Assembly (NCBI GenBank): GCA_036003845.1
Contig: DASYRX010000061.1
Location: 6,939-70,938, forward strand
Direction of reading: 5' to 3'
Source: DASYRX01 sp036003845
GTDB taxonomy: Bacteria > Gemmatimonadota > Gemmatimonadetes > Gemmatimonadales > Gemmatimonadaceae
DNA: 64,000 bases
Shown: in pieces, positions 25,929 through 35,749 of the stretch
Layout: each line of letters begins with the position of its first letter
Numbering within the stretch: the stretch's first letter is position 1
Notes under the pieces: generated by a model
What the model was told of the DNA's origin: nothing
What the model saw: the letters and a program-made list of their open reading frames with translations, nothing else
The model's database searches: none
Program-made: the position numbers and the translations under genes

Positions 25929-28400
25929 ATGGCAGCTCGAAGGAATCTGTTGCTGACGGTCAGCGCGGTTGCGCTGGCGGCTACACTCTATGCCGGCGGC
26001 TGCGGCGTCGGTCCCGTACCGCCGCTCGGACCCTTGCTCGATCCGTGGAGCGGCGTGTGGTCGGCCGCGGGCAATGCCGAGCTACCCGCTCGGGCCACAG
26101 CGAGAGTGCCTGGGTTGTCGCATGACGTGGAGGTGCGCTACGACGATCGCGGCGTGCCGCACATCTTCGCGCAGAGTGAGCTGGATGCCTATCGCGCGTT
26201 AGGCTACGTCGTCGCGCGCGATCGCCTCTTCCAGTTGGACATTCAAACGCACGCCGCATCGGGCCGCCTGTCCGAGTTGGTCGGTGGCGTCGCGCGAGCG
26301 CTGGATCGTGAGGTGCGCTCGTTAGGAATGCCGCGCGCCGCGATCGCCAAGTGGCGCGCGTTGCCGGCAGACGGCCTGGGTCGCCGCGTGCTCGAGGCCT
26401 ACTCCGACGGAGTCAACGCCTACCTCGACGCGATCCCGAAGAGTGCCTGGCCGATCGAGTATCGGATTTTGAATGCGCGTCCCGAGCGCTGGGAGCCGGT
26501 GAACTCGCTGCATCTGTTCATGAGGATGAGCAATATTCTCACGTACGTGCCGAGCGAGCTGGAACGATACGCCGCGCAAGCGAAGGTTGGAGCAGCTGCG
26601 GCAGCGTCGGTTTTGCCGATCCACTCACGCATACAGGAGCCAATTCAGCCTAACGGTTCGGCAGCGCCGTGGTTCGATACAACGGCCATCGCGCCGCCCG
26701 GAGCGCCAGATACGAGCATGATCACGCGGACGCTCGCAGCAGCGGCGCTGCAGTTCGCGGACCACGAATCAGCGCCTCGCTTCGCCAGTAACAATTGGGC
26801 CGTCGCACCGCGACGCACGCGCAATGGTTATGCGTTGTTGGCCGGCGATCCGCATCTCGAGCTCAATCTGCCCAGCATTTGGTACGAGGCCCACATCGTC
26901 GTCCCGGGCGTATTGGACATCTACGGCGTGACGATTCCCGGTGCGCCTGGGATTATCCTCGGCTTCAATCATGACGTCGCGTGGTCCTTCACGAATACCG
27001 GCGCTGACGTCATCGACTTCTATCAGGAAACCGTCGACGACTCGCTGCTTCCGAAGCAGTATCTCGTGGACGGATCATGGAAGAACGTCGCGCGCGAGGT
27101 CGAGGTAGTTCGTGATGAGCGCGGTCGAGCGATCATCGTCGACACGATGCTGTACACGCACCGCGGGCCGCTCGCCAAGCGTGGCAAGCTGTGGCTCTCG
27201 ATGCGCTGGATTCCGTTGGAGGCTCCGCTCGACGCAACGGGCTTTGTGCAAGCGGCAAAGGCCACGACGGCGCGGGCGTACCTCGACTCGATGGCTCGCT
27301 ATTGGCCCACGCCGTCGCAGAACATGATGGCGGCGGACCGCGGCGGCACGATCGCGATCAGATCGACGGGCCGATTTCCCATGCGGCCGAATCGCAGTGA
27401 CGGCCTAACGATTCGCGACGGATCCAACAGCCAGAACGACTGGCAGGGTGATTGGCCGGTCGTGCAGTACCCGCAGGCGTTCGATCCGACACAAGGGTAT
27501 CTGGCCTCAGCCAATCAGGAGCCGATCGATCCGCGTCAGGGGCCTGCGTACTTGGGGAGCGATGACTCATACGAAGTCTGGCGCGCGCTGCAGATCAATC
27601 GTCTCCTGCGCGCCGACAGCGCGGTGACGCCGGACGCAATGCGTCGCTTTCAAACAGATCCGGGATCTGTGCGAGCGGATCTCTGGATGCAAGCGTTGCT
27701 GGACGCGACGGCAGCCGACAGCGTCGATCCGCCGAAATCGTTGCGCGAGGCGCGCAGCCTGCTGGCGAGCTGGGATAAGCGCTACACGAAAGAGAACCAC
27801 CAGGCGATCCTCTTCGAGACCGCGTTAGGAAATATCACGCGGCTGTTATGGGACGAACTCGAGGATTCTACAGGAGGGAGGGTGGCGACGCCGAGCGGCG
27901 ATGTGACGCTCGCACTAATAAGCCAGCCGCACAATGCCTGGTGGGATAGCCGCGCGACTGGCGAGCAGCACGAAGACCGCGACGCGATTCTGTCCCGCGC
28001 GTTACAAATGGCGTACGACTCGCTCGTGGCCCGCTTCGGGCCAGCGACCGGCGACGCGTGGCGCTGGGAACGCGTGCGACCGGCACGCATCAATCATCTC
28101 CTGCAGTTGCGTGGGTTCAGCGCGCTCGGCATTGGTGTGCAAGGAGGGTTTGGCACGCTCAATCCATCGGCGGGGACAGGCTATGGCTCGAGCTGGCGTA
28201 TGGTCGTCGAGCTGGGGCCTAACGTGCGCGCCTGGGGCATCTACCCGGGAGGGCAGAGCGGGAATCCGGCGAGCGCACGCTACCGTGACCGTGTCGCGAA
28301 GTGGAGCAACGGCGAGCTGGATTCGTTGCGCGTTCCGGCGGTGCCGGGGGCCCTAACGAGCCCACGATTTTTCCTGCGGCTGCGATCCGGAACGAACTGA
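25929..28400 (+). CDS. Penicillin acylase (penicillin amidase) family hydrolase
   Basis: 823 aa. Exported: hydrophobic N-terminus followed by AGGC with Cys25, possibly a lipoprotein signal. The proenzyme is cleaved before the catalytic Ser287 in SNNWAV, the N-terminal nucleophile of the beta chain; downstream GDPHLELNLPSIWYEAH is the conserved substrate-pocket segment, and GFNHDVAWSFTNTGADVIDFY carries the oxyanion Asn region. Natural roles include quorum-signal (acyl-homoserine lactone) cleavage and amide scavenging; antibiotic cleavage is not implied. Preceded by the phosphoesterase (28 bp). Confidence 0.92.
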   Translation: MAARRNLLLTVSAVALAATLYAGGCGVGPVPPLGPLLDPWSGVWSAAGNAELPARATARVPGLSHDVEVRYDDRGVPHIFAQSELDAYRALGYVVARDRLFQLDIQTHAASGRLSELVGGVARALDREVRSLGMPRAAIAKWRALPADGLGRRVLEAYSDGVNAYLDAIPKSAWPIEYRILNARPERWEPVNSLHLFMRMSNILTYVPSELERYAAQAKVGAAAAASVLPIHSRIQEPIQPNGSAAPWFDTTAIAPPGAPDTSMITRTLAAAALQFADHESAPRFASNNWAVAPRRTRNGYALLAGDPHLELNLPSIWYEAHIVVPGVLDIYGVTIPGAPGIILGFNHDVAWSFTNTGADVIDFYQETVDDSLLPKQYLVDGSWKNVAREVEVVRDERGRAIIVDTMLYTHRGPLAKRGKLWLSMRWIPLEAPLDATGFVQAAKATTARAYLDSMARYWPTPSQNMMAADRGGTIAIRSTGRFPMRPNRSDGLTIRDGSNSQNDWQGDWPVVQYPQAFDPTQGYLASANQEPIDPRQGPAYLGSDDSYEVWRALQINRLLRADSAVTPDAMRRFQTDPGSVRADLWMQALLDATAADSVDPPKSLREARSLLASWDKRYTKENHQAILFETALGNITRLLWDELEDSTGGRVATPSGDVTLALISQPHNAWWDSRATGEQHEDRDAILSRALQMAYDSLVARFGPATGDAWRWERVRPARINHLLQLRGFSALGIGVQGGFGTLNPSAGTGYGSSWRMVVELGPNVRAWGIYPGGQSGNPASARYRDRVAKWSNGELDSLRVPAVPGALTSPRFFLRLRSGTN

Positions 28401-28401
28401 G

Positions 28402-28758
28402 ATGCGAACCGCGCGAGACATCCTCATCATCGCCGCCGTCATGGCGGTCGCAACGCGCTTCCTTGGCTGGTGGGCCGTCCCCATCGTCGCGGTGTTTGCC
28501 GCGCTTTGGGACCGAAGTCCAGCAGCGGGCGCGACGAAGGTCGCCGTTGCGGCTGCGCTTTCCTGGGGCGTTCTACTCGTACTGCAGGGCGTCTTCGGTT
28601 CGAGTGTCATCAGCTTGGGACGAGATGTTGCCACGTCGCTCGGCGTTCCGGCGCCGGCTCCGCTCGTGCTTACTCTGGTGCTGCCGGCCATCCTCGCGGC
28701 CAGCGCAGCCGGCGTTGTCGCGGGCATCCGGAGGCTGAGGAGAGCAGCCACGACCTAG
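28402..28758 (+). CDS. Small hypothetical membrane protein
   Basis: 118 aa with three hydrophobic helices and a basic C-terminal tail (IRRLRRAATT). Begins 1 bp after the acylase stop, so it is co-transcribed. No family recognised; the topology would place the C-terminus in the cytoplasm. A role linked to the acylase is possible only by position. Confidence 0.65.
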   Translation: MRTARDILIIAAVMAVATRFLGWWAVPIVAVFAALWDRSPAAGATKVAVAAALSWGVLLVLQGVFGSSVISLGRDVATSLGVPAPAPLVLTLVLPAILAASAAGVVAGIRRLRRAATT

Positions 28759-28795
28759 GCTGTTTCTGGGGGCCGAGGTAGGCGTCCTAAGAAGG

Positions 28796-30565
28796 ATGCC
28801 GAACTTGAGCCGCTCCCTTCAACGATTAGCCCTTGCCGGGCCTGCGCTTGCATGCCTCGCGCTTGCCGGCTCCGTGCTCGCCCAGGCGCCGCGGTCGGCC
28901 GTCGCGGCGCTGCAAAGCGGCGATTCTGCATACGCCGCGGGCGCCCGAAGTCAGGCGATCGCTGCCTATCGGGACGTCGTACGCCTCGACTCCACCCGGT
29001 CTTCCCGTGCGATGTATCGGCTGGCCGTAATGCTCGCGCAGGACGGTGTGTACGACGAGGCGATCGCGTTGCACAAGGCGTACACTCGGCTCGAGCCTAA
29101 CGACAAGGAAGGGAGCGTCGGCCTGGCTCGCACATACAGTTGGGCAGGGCGCAACGACGAGTCTGTGGCGCTCTACCGCTCGGTCCTGGCCGCAGAGCCG
29201 GACTATCGCGACGCCGCGATGGGCGCGGGCCAAGTGCTCGCGTGGAGCGGCCGCTACGAGGAGAGCGTCGAGACGTATCGCGCGTGGCTGCGCCGCCGCA
29301 GTGACGATCGCCAAGCGGCGATGGCCATGGCTCGCACGCTAGCGTGGTGGGGCGGCAGTCATCTGCGCGACGCCGCGCGCATGTACGATTCACTCTATGC
29401 AGTGGATCGTGACGTGGAAGCGCGCAAAGGGTTGGCGCTCGTGAAGGCCTGGCAGGGAGATCTGGTCGGCAGCGAGCGACTGTGGCGCGACCTGAGCGGC
29501 CAGTCGCCTAACGATCCGGAAATATGGACTGGACTCGCGCAAGTGCTGCGCTGGCGCGGGCGTCCGTTCGAGGCGCGCGACGCGCTGGATCATGCGCTCA
29601 GCGTCGATCCCAGACATCGCGACGCGCTCTCGCAGCGTCGCTGGCTGGATGCAGAGCTCTCGCCGGCGCTTCACGCGAGAGTGCTGAGTACCGGCGACAG
29701 CGATGGCAATCGCGCGCAATTCTACATACTCAACGGCGCCGCGCTGCCGTGGCGCCGCATTGGTCTCAGGTTCGACGCGATCGACCTCCGCGCTACCGAT
29801 GGTTTGGTTGATCGCACGTCTCGCAGCGCCCGTGGCAGCGCGACGATCCGTCTTCCAATTGGCGCTGACGATTGGATCGCCCGCGTCGAGGTAGGTGCCA
29901 ATCAGCAGCCCGGTGTAGGCGCGAGCGGCTCGGCGCGCTCGAGTGCGTTAGGCGGCCTCGCACTGGCCAAACGCTTCGGCGATCGCAGCAGTGCAGAGGT
30001 ACGAGTCGGACGTTCGATGCTCGACGAAACCGTGGCCCTCATTGCCAACGGTGTTCGCATGACAACGACTGAAGCCGACTGGGATTCCCAGATCAGCGAT
30101 CACCTGACCGTCAGCGCATCGGTTGGCGGCGGACGCGTGAGCACGGACACAACCAGCAACCCGCGTTTTGTCGGCGTGTTTGGAATGCGGTGGAGCCTCA
30201 CGCATGGGCGCTCGTTCGGCATCGTTGCGCGCAGCGTGCAGCATGCAAAGGAGGCGCGCGACGGCTACTTCTCGCCGCGACAGTATCAGCATCTGGAGCT
30301 GACCGCGCGTGCGCGCCATGGTCGTGAACTGGGCTGGGTCTTCACCGGCGACGCCGGATTTGGCGTACAGCGCGTGGACTATCGCGGCGCTCAAACGACG
30401 CAGCCTTCGCAGCGCCTGACAGGAAGCGTGGGCTATATCTGGTCGCCAGGACTGGAATGGACGCTGAGCGGCGCACTCGCGAACGTCGCGACGACCGCGA
30501 CCCTGTCGACCAGCACTTATCGCTTTGGGTCGTTGAGTCTGGGCGGCCGAGTCCCGCTGCGGTAG
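28796..30565 (+). CDS. TPR protein with C-terminal YaiO-like outer-membrane barrel
   Basis: 589 aa. Signal peptide ends AQA (about 31). Residues 35-290 form about seven TPR repeats (LAWSGRYEESVETYRAWL is one). The last ~290 residues are alternating hydrophobic/aromatic strands with basic turns, typical of an outer-membrane beta-barrel such as YaiO or PgaA-like porins. This TPR-then-barrel order is used for export of surface polysaccharide. Its 3' end overlaps the convergent TPR-glycoside hydrolase gene by 49 bp. A matching synthase is not in the window. Confidence 0.78.
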   Translation: MPNLSRSLQRLALAGPALACLALAGSVLAQAPRSAVAALQSGDSAYAAGARSQAIAAYRDVVRLDSTRSSRAMYRLAVMLAQDGVYDEAIALHKAYTRLEPNDKEGSVGLARTYSWAGRNDESVALYRSVLAAEPDYRDAAMGAGQVLAWSGRYEESVETYRAWLRRRSDDRQAAMAMARTLAWWGGSHLRDAARMYDSLYAVDRDVEARKGLALVKAWQGDLVGSERLWRDLSGQSPNDPEIWTGLAQVLRWRGRPFEARDALDHALSVDPRHRDALSQRRWLDAELSPALHARVLSTGDSDGNRAQFYILNGAALPWRRIGLRFDAIDLRATDGLVDRTSRSARGSATIRLPIGADDWIARVEVGANQQPGVGASGSARSSALGGLALAKRFGDRSSAEVRVGRSMLDETVALIANGVRMTTTEADWDSQISDHLTVSASVGGGRVSTDTTSNPRFVGVFGMRWSLTHGRSFGIVARSVQHAKEARDGYFSPRQYQHLELTARARHGRELGWVFTGDAGFGVQRVDYRGAQTTQPSQRLTGSVGYIWSPGLEWTLSGALANVATTATLSTSTYRFGSLSLGGRVPLR

Positions 30566-33273
30566 CGCGTCGCGCGGTTAGTCAGAGGAGCCTGCGGCGG
30601 TGCTTCACCTAACGCCGCGAAGACAGCCTGCATGGTCGCAAAAACCGGCTTCAGTTCTGCGTACCAACGCGGTTCTTCCCATGGGTGCCACACCCAGGTG
30701 CGGATCGCAGAATCATTGCCGGGAAGACGCTCCCCGAGCGTCGTGGGCTCGCGAGGGTCGAAGCTCACGACGACGAACCGGAAGCCGTCCGTCCTCTTAC
30801 CGGCCACGTCTCCGCTGACTGCGTCGCCATAGAGCACGCTGCGCGAGGACGGATCCAGCACGTGCAGCATTCCCCACGCGAGACGGATCTCGATCACACC
30901 TGAGAGCGTGTCAGCGTACCAATCGGCGAGCGTCGTCTCCGTCTGTCGCGCATGGCGCAACAAGTTCCGATCGTATTGGTAGGCTGGATAGACGACACGG
31001 TTGCGACCGATACGGCGCCGATTGCTGGTCACAAACAGCGAGTCGTAGCGGCCGTCCTCGTTAGGCTCGGTGCGAAACGGTCGGTTCTGCACGCGCACAG
31101 AATCGACGACGCGGTACAGGTTATAGGGCGAGTCGACGAGCAGCCGGCCGGCATCTGGGCCACGTAGCTCGAGCATGAACTCGAAGCCAACCGGAGATCG
31201 CGTACCGGTGTACGGGAATCGCGTATCGCCGAGCTCTGGCCGGTAGGTGTCGATGCCGATGAGATAGTTTGCGCGCGACCAGTCGATCCTTCCGACATCG
31301 AGTCGCAGATACACATAGGCCTCGTCGCTGCGCACAGTCAGCGCGCGCAAATGCAGCGGCTCGGCGCCCTGCGTAGCGGTTGCCTCACTGCGATACAGCG
31401 GCTCGGCACGCCAATCATCCGCGCGGCCATCGATCGTGACGGCTGAATCGCGAACGCCCGCGCGCATGGCCACGATCCCGTAGTTCTGCTCCGCATCGAG
31501 CGCGTTGAGCCAGAGGCGATTTCGCTCCAGTGGCTGCTCGAAGTCGATGACGATCCAGTTCTTCTTGAACCATTCGTCGATCGCCGCGAAGAGCACAGCA
31601 CCCGCCGCGCCGGCTGCGTGGATATCCCGCGTTAGGCGAGCGTCGATATCGGCTTGCGCGCGTTCGTCGTGGCCGCCGTGATCCCAGCCTTGGGGTTGCT
31701 TGTGCGCCATACCTCGCGACGACGGGACTCCGTATTCCGAGATCACGACCGGCATGTCGCCGTGATGCGCGACCAGCTCCCGCAAATAGCCGTAGTAGGC
31801 ACTGGGGCCGTCCGGAGACGTCGCCCGCCCATAGCCAGGGTCGAGCACCATAAAGTCCGGATAGTACGGATACGCGTGATAGGACGCGAAAATGCCTGCT
31901 CGAAATGCCGGCGTTGCGTGCGTGAGGCGAGCGTCGAGCCCGATTGCGTCATTGTCGTACTCGCGAACCGACGTGTCAGGCTTCTCGCCGCGCGCGGCGC
32001 GCAGCGCTGCCTCCTCTTCCTTCGTCGACTCGGTGATGTGCCTCAACGGATCGAGCGGCGGCCAGTTCGTGTACGCGACCGGCCGTTGCGCGTTGTATCG
32101 CTCCATCTCGTACGCTACGAGATAGTCGAGCGCTCTGCCTAACCAGACATCGAGCGCGTGTCCTCCTGTGACGCGCACGTACCGGCCATTCAAGTTCGTC
32201 TGTTTCGGATGCAGTTTCGCGTATTCGACTACGGAATACGGTTCCCACTCGCGGCCGATGATGTACGCGAGAACCCATTGCGAAACGTCGGCGTCGTAAT
32301 AGCCCGACGCGTGACCTGGGCGCTCCGGCAATGACGCGCTGCCGTGCAGCAAATCCACGACATGCCGCGTCTCGGCTCGGAACTCGTCGTTCCAGGCCGA
32401 GTCGTCATATCGCTCCTCGTGTGCACCGGGAGGGAGCTCGGTCCACACGCCGTGGATCAGCCAGATCGGGCGCTGGGGGTGCGCCAGGTTCCAGCGCCGC
32501 ACCGCCTGATAAAAGTGCGGCGGGTGGGTCGTGTAGAGCCTGATGACGTTGGAGTTCATGCGCGCGAAGAGCTCCACCCAATACTCGTACGTGCCATCGT
32601 TAGGTGGGAAGTCCGACGGATGCTTCCCGGGGAGCGCGGCGCCGAGGTTGACTCCGGCGATCCACATCGGCCTCCATCCGCCGCGGCCGTCCGGGATTTC
32701 GAAGCGGCGGTTCCTTACGCGAGCCGCGACGACAGTTCGTGCTGGTCTCGCACGCCGTGGCGCGGCCTGCTGTGCGGTGGCCGCCTCTGCGTCACGAATA
32801 CGTTGCAGGTGCAAGAGGCTCGTGGAGTCCGATGGAGCGATGGCAAGAATGCGTGTGAAGAGTCGCCGACTCATGCCAAGGTCGCCGCTATGGAATGTCG
32901 TGAGGCCAAGACCCACCAGCGCGTCGTAGTCTGCTGGGGCTATGGCCAGGATACGCTCGAACAAACGGCGCGCCCCCGTTAGGCTCTCACGCCGCAGAGC
33001 CACATATGCGGCACCGTTATTCGCGCCAATTTCGTCCGGGCACACCGCGATTACTCGTCGGAAGGCGGCATCAGCAGAGTCGAGCGAGGCACGCCGGTAG
33101 TGCATCCATCCGCTTTCAACGTGATCCGCTAGCTTTCGAGACAGCGGCGCGCACTCGGCCGCGACCTGGCCGTACGCGGGCGTCGCAGCCAGGGTCGAGA
33201 CCAACGTCAAAGCGCCAACGTGAACCGCGCGGGCCGTTACGCGCCTGAACCAAGAAGTCATAGAAAGACGCAC
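30517..33273 (-). CDS. Secreted TPR + clan-A-like glycoside hydrolase
   Basis: 918 aa from GTG (ATG at 33261 is the likely alternative). Signal peptide to about residue 35, then three TPR-like repeats (45-165), then a TIM-barrel region (190-590) opening with FEIPDGRGGWRPMWIAGVNLG, which recalls GH2/GH5-type barrels. Candidate acid E342/E344 in GREWEP and nucleophile E513 in VVISEYG fit a retaining clan A enzyme. The C-terminal ~300 residues contain a beta-sandwich (TIDGRADDW and following strands) resembling a DOMON/CBM9-type carbohydrate-binding module. Substrate unknown; a surface polysaccharide is suggested by the convergent TPR-barrel neighbour. Confidence 0.75.
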   Translation of the reverse strand: MRLSMTSWFRRVTARAVHVGALTLVSTLAATPAYGQVAAECAPLSRKLADHVESGWMHYRRASLDSADAAFRRVIAVCPDEIGANNGAAYVALRRESLTGARRLFERILAIAPADYDALVGLGLTTFHSGDLGMSRRLFTRILAIAPSDSTSLLHLQRIRDAEAATAQQAAPRRARPARTVVAARVRNRRFEIPDGRGGWRPMWIAGVNLGAALPGKHPSDFPPNDGTYEYWVELFARMNSNVIRLYTTHPPHFYQAVRRWNLAHPQRPIWLIHGVWTELPPGAHEERYDDSAWNDEFRAETRHVVDLLHGSASLPERPGHASGYYDADVSQWVLAYIIGREWEPYSVVEYAKLHPKQTNLNGRYVRVTGGHALDVWLGRALDYLVAYEMERYNAQRPVAYTNWPPLDPLRHITESTKEEEAALRAARGEKPDTSVREYDNDAIGLDARLTHATPAFRAGIFASYHAYPYYPDFMVLDPGYGRATSPDGPSAYYGYLRELVAHHGDMPVVISEYGVPSSRGMAHKQPQGWDHGGHDERAQADIDARLTRDIHAAGAAGAVLFAAIDEWFKKNWIVIDFEQPLERNRLWLNALDAEQNYGIVAMRAGVRDSAVTIDGRADDWRAEPLYRSEATATQGAEPLHLRALTVRSDEAYVYLRLDVGRIDWSRANYLIGIDTYRPELGDTRFPYTGTRSPVGFEFMLELRGPDAGRLLVDSPYNLYRVVDSVRVQNRPFRTEPNEDGRYDSLFVTSNRRRIGRNRVVYPAYQYDRNLLRHARQTETTLADWYADTLSGVIEIRLAWGMLHVLDPSSRSVLYGDAVSGDVAGKRTDGFRFVVVSFDPREPTTLGERLPGNDSAIRTWVWHPWEEPRWYAELKPVFATMQAVFAALGEAPPQAPLTNRATRYRSGTRPPRLNDPKR

Positions 33274-33513
33274 GATGTAAGACGCGCTGCCGGCAGGCTT
33301 GCAACCCAGGCGGCGACGTATTGGTTGGACGCGTACGAAACGCCATTTCCAGGAGGGCCCGCGGACTCAGGCACTTTTGGAGCGGCAGCGACTTCCGGGG
33401 CGTCATAGGTGCGCGAAGGCTCCACGAACAATCAGCGAGGGGCGTGGGCCGACGAGGGAAGAGGCCGGTCCACGCCAGCGCGCGGCCGCCTAACCGCAGT
33501 AGATTTGGCGCCC

Positions 33514-34692
33514 ATGACGTTCACAGACTTTTTCAACATCGACAGTGCGCTTTCAGAAGAGGAGCGTGCCGTTCGCGAAAGCATTCGCCGCTTCGTCGAT
33601 GAGCGTGTCCTCCCGATCATCGGCAAGTGCTACGACGAGGGACGCTTCCCCAAAGAGCTTATCCCCGAGCTCGGCTCGTTAGGTGTGTTCGGGGCGAATC
33701 TTCCCGAAGAGTACGGCTGTGCGGGGCTCAATAACGTCGCGTACGGCTTGATCATGCAGGAACTGGAGCGCGGCGATTCCGGCGTGCGCTCGTTTGCGTC
33801 CGTGCAAGGCGCGCTGGCGATGTATCCGATCTTCGCCTTCGGGAGCGAAGAACAGAAACGCCGCCACCTGCCGCCGATGGCGAAAGGTGAAGTGATCGGC
33901 TGCTTTGGCCTGACTGAGCCGGACTTCGGGTCGAACCCTGCCGGCATGATCACCATGGCGCGGCCACAGACTGACGGCACCTGGATCTTGAACGGCAGCA
34001 AGATGTGGATCACCAATGGCTCGACAGCGCAAATCGCCGTCGTGTGGGCCAAGACGAATGGCGACAAGGACGCCAGCTCGATCCGCGGCTTCATAGTTCC
34101 GACAGACGCCAAAGGCTTCAAAGCAAAAGATCAGAAAGGAAAGCTCTCGCTGCGTGCCTCGGACACGAGTGAGCTCGTCTTTGATAACGTGACGCTGGCC
34201 GCTGACGCACTGCTCCCCGGGACCGGTGGACTCAAGTCACCGCTCATGTGCCTGACGCAAGCGCGCTACGGGATTTCCTGGGGCGCGATCGGTGCCGCCA
34301 TCGCGTGTCTGGAAGAAGCGTTGGCATACGCAAAGAATCGCATCATGTTCGATCGACCTCTCGCGAGCTTTCAGCTTCAGCAAGAGCGGCTCGCAGACAT
34401 GCTCACAGAGATCGTCAAGGCGCAGCTCGTGTCGCTGCATCTCGGGCGGCTCAAGGATGCTGGCACGTACACGCCACAGCAGGTCTCGCTTGCCAAGCGC
34501 AACAATGTGAACATGGCAACCAATGTTGCGCGAGAGGCGCGTCGCTTGTTAGGCGCGGTCGGGATTCTCGCCGAATATGGTGCGATGCGTCACATGGCAA
34601 ACCTGGAAAGTGTTTATACGTACGAGGGGACGCACGACGTCCATTCACTCATCCTCGGTCAGGCTCTCACCGGACTCAATGCATTCAACTGA
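33514..34692 (+). CDS. gcdH: Glutaryl-CoA dehydrogenase-like acyl-CoA dehydrogenase
   Basis: 392 aa from ATG 33514; the upstream extension lacks conservation. Glutaryl-CoA dehydrogenase features: RSFASVQ with the substrate-binding Arg, CFGLTEPDFGSNP, and the catalytic Glu371 in TYEGTHDVHSLILG. It oxidises and decarboxylates glutaryl-CoA to crotonyl-CoA in lysine/tryptophan/aromatic degradation and passes electrons to EtfAB, whose genes lie 2 kb downstream. The 240-bp region upstream (33274-33513) holds no gene. Confidence 0.88.
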   Translation: MTFTDFFNIDSALSEEERAVRESIRRFVDERVLPIIGKCYDEGRFPKELIPELGSLGVFGANLPEEYGCAGLNNVAYGLIMQELERGDSGVRSFASVQGALAMYPIFAFGSEEQKRRHLPPMAKGEVIGCFGLTEPDFGSNPAGMITMARPQTDGTWILNGSKMWITNGSTAQIAVVWAKTNGDKDASSIRGFIVPTDAKGFKAKDQKGKLSLRASDTSELVFDNVTLAADALLPGTGGLKSPLMCLTQARYGISWGAIGAAIACLEEALAYAKNRIMFDRPLASFQLQQERLADMLTEIVKAQLVSLHLGRLKDAGTYTPQQVSLAKRNNVNMATNVAREARRLLGAVGILAEYGAMRHMANLESVYTYEGTHDVHSLILGQALTGLNAFN

Positions 34693-35746
34693 CGGATCGC
34701 GGGGCAAAGTCCTCGGAGAAAGTTCTCGCGGCGCGCTTGGGAGGGGGAGCGCGCCGCACCGCAAGACGACCTTAGTGCTTGCCGCACTTCTCGCGTTCTG
34801 TCCGGCCTCCACGCAGGCCCAGTCCGCGTTCCGCGCACGGCTGGACAACGACGCCTACAATTTCTGGCAGCATCCGGCCGCGCGAACTGACGAAGAATAT
34901 TCCAACGGCGTGCGGCTGTCCGCCGAGCTCTACCGCGTGCCGCGCTGGGCGAAGCGCCTAACGAAGCAGCCGCCGAGTTGTGAGGTGCGTGCCGGATCGA
35001 ATAGCACCTGCGTTTCGCACGAGATTGCGATCGAGCAGGACATCTACACGCCGAATCTCACACGCGCGCCGCGCAGCGTCGAAGGGTGGGAGCTGGAGAG
35101 ACCATACGCCGCATGGCTCTACGTGAGCTCTACAGCGCGATTCGCTCGGCCGCGATCGCTGGACGAGGTGGAGCTTGCGGGCGGCGTTACTGGAGAGCCC
35201 GCGTTAGGCCAGCTCGCCCAGGGGATCGCGCACGCCATCAACGAGCGCTATACCCGTGAAGCGCACGGCTGGGACACGCAGATTGGCTTCGAGCCTGGAG
35301 TGCTGCTGCGCTATCGACGTTCCTGGCTCGCACGCGCGGCGTCGACGCGAGGCCCCGGCTTCGACCTGCAACCATACGTCGGCGCCGCGGCCGGAAACAT
35401 TCTCACGAACGCCGAAGCCGGAGTGCAGGCGCGTCTAGGCTTCGCGATGTCGCATCCGTGGCATGTGCCGTCCTGGGACGCGCGCTCCCCCTTCGAGGTC
35501 TTCATCGTGGGAGGAGCGCGAACGGAGTTCGTGGCGCACAATTTTTCGCTCGACGGCAACACGCTACATCCAGATCGCGCTGTCGAACGCGAGCCGCTCG
35601 TCGGAGAACACACGATCGGGTTTGGCGTGCGCCTCGGCCGAGTTTCATTGGGCTGGCGCGCCGTCACGCGGTCGCGCGAATACGCCTCAGGCCCGAAGCA
35701 CCACAGCTACGGGATCATGCAAGGCGGCGTGGAGATCGTCCCGTAA
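34679..35746 (+). CDS. LpxR-like outer-membrane lipid A deacylase family protein
   Basis: About 355 aa; ATG at 34679 overlaps the end of gcdH. After a signal peptide (about 27-48) comes RLDNDAYNFW...TDEEYSNGVRL, which matches the N-terminal active-site strands of LpxR (DUF2219), a 12-strand barrel that removes the 3' acyl chains of lipid A. The rest shows barrel-like alternating strands, ending in an aromatic/hydrophobic strand. The overlap of an outer-membrane lipid-modifying gene with gcdH is probably positional. Enzyme activity is inferred from the family. Confidence 0.8.
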   Translation: MHSTDGSRGKVLGESSRGALGRGSAPHRKTTLVLAALLAFCPASTQAQSAFRARLDNDAYNFWQHPAARTDEEYSNGVRLSAELYRVPRWAKRLTKQPPSCEVRAGSNSTCVSHEIAIEQDIYTPNLTRAPRSVEGWELERPYAAWLYVSSTARFARPRSLDEVELAGGVTGEPALGQLAQGIAHAINERYTREAHGWDTQIGFEPGVLLRYRRSWLARAASTRGPGFDLQPYVGAAAGNILTNAEAGVQARLGFAMSHPWHVPSWDARSPFEVFIVGGARTEFVAHNFSLDGNTLHPDRAVEREPLVGEHTIGFGVRLGRVSLGWRAVTRSREYASGPKHHSYGIMQGGVEIVP

Positions 35747-35749
35747 CGC

